A model generated the notes under the pieces. That model was not told where the DNA came from, ran no database searches, and saw only the letters and a program-made list of their open reading frames with translations. Position numbers and translations under genes: made by a program. Shown one piece after another: positions 63,747-64,000 of a stretch of DNA of 64,000 nt; the stretch's first letter is position 1; each line of letters begins with the position of its first letter. The DNA lies in assembly GCF_019263805.1 (NCBI RefSeq), contig NZ_CP079195.1, positions 685,501 through 749,500 of the forward strand. Direction: 5' to 3'. The DNA is from Polaribacter sp. NJDZ03. Its GTDB lineage: Bacteria > Bacteroidota > Bacteroidia > Flavobacteriales > Flavobacteriaceae.

Positions 63747-64000
63747 ATGAATTGTTTATTAACTGGAGGAACCGGAATTGTTGGAAGTCATATTATTTTT
63801 GAATGGTTGCACAAAGCTATCGTTGAAAAAACTGTAAATCATCTTTTTGTGGTGATAAGAGCGAATGAAAAATCTGCTGAACAAAGATTATTAGCTGTTT
63901 TACAAGATGCCTCTCGTCCAAGTTTTTTAAATAATTTCACTATTGAATCTTGTCTAGAAAAAATTACAATAATCTCGCATGATTTAGGAAGCATTAGCAA
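63747..64000 (+). CDS. NAD-dependent epimerase / fatty acyl reductase-like protein (partial)
   Basis: The first 84 residues of a protein cut by the window end. The start MNCLLTGGTGIVGSHIIFEWL is a Rossmann nucleotide-binding motif (TGGTGxxGxxI). The following VNHLFVVIRANEKSAEQR.L.V..D is the pattern of extended SDRs of the male-sterility/thioester-reductase type. The ATG at 63747 is the first in frame. The exact family cannot be settled from this part. Confidence 0.75.
   Translation, partial: MNCLLTGGTGIVGSHIIFEWLHKAIVEKTVNHLFVVIRANEKSAEQRLLAVLQDASRPSFLNNFTIESCLEKITIISHDLGSIS

Noticed and set aside
1..64000. tRNA and rRNA genes
   Set aside because: No cloverleaf with a CCA-like 3' end or rRNA-like conserved stretch was noticed in the intergenic regions; a dedicated covariance search could not be run.

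Overview
The window looks like a piece of a low-GC marine Flavobacteriaceae chromosome (Bacteroidota, Polaribacter-like by overall impression). The support is: AT-rich DNA; many promoters of the Bacteroidota form TTG - about 20 bp - TAnnTTTG with weak ribosome binding sites; a type II-C CRISPR locus of flavobacterial style; the type IX secretion regulator PorX plus a protein with a gliding-motility sorting domain; and the Bacteroidota LpxC-FabZ fusion. No rRNA or tRNA gene was seen. Gene density is ordinary, and most intergenic regions over 200 bp hold hairpins or foldback repeats.

Layout. 1-1829: end of a CRISPR array, then cas2 and cas1, with no cas9 in its usual place. 2018-6400: an unusual zinc-ribbon SDR protein and two DEAD-box helicases. 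6540-11482: a SnoaL-like lipoprotein, a nitroreductase/HxlR divergent pair, an AraC regulator, a Crp-like regulator and a fatty-acid desaturase, several with visible operators. 11766-13561: meaB GTPase and an acyl-ACP thioesterase. 13876-14104: a MITE-like element. 14117-23650: one eight-gene operon for epimerase, Na+-pumping methylmalonyl-CoA decarboxylase, CoA-transferase and both methylmalonyl-CoA mutase subunits. Together with meaB it can turn succinate into propionate and CO2 while exporting Na+.

24154-33599 is the most intriguing block: two convergent operons encoding two transglutaminase-type proteins (one fused to DUF2126), two circularly permuted ATP-grasp proteins and two alpha-E domains, once fused and once split. 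The family is predicted to make an amide or peptide-like product, but I know of no confirmed product. 34061-41876: a DMT exporter, then a polyol (mannitol-like) locus with an NCS1-type permease, polyol dehydrogenase, PfkB kinase, beta-barrel protein, a NUDIX-type regulator with a broken catalytic box and a HAD phosphatase. Two copies of a palindromic operator lie in its divergent promoter region.

42248-50290: housekeeping genes read leftward (fabG, sucD, a second lpxD-like gene, efp, lpxA, lpxC-fabZ, lpxD, HD hydrolase). 50559-58355: porX, tsaE, alanine dehydrogenase, a 1274-residue T9SS repeat protein and a small DUF4258-like protein. 58446-64000: trmH-like methyltransferase, sirtuin, a 650-bp repeat tract, VF530-like protein, an M24 aminopeptidase, gcvT and the start of a Rossmann-fold gene cut by the window edge.
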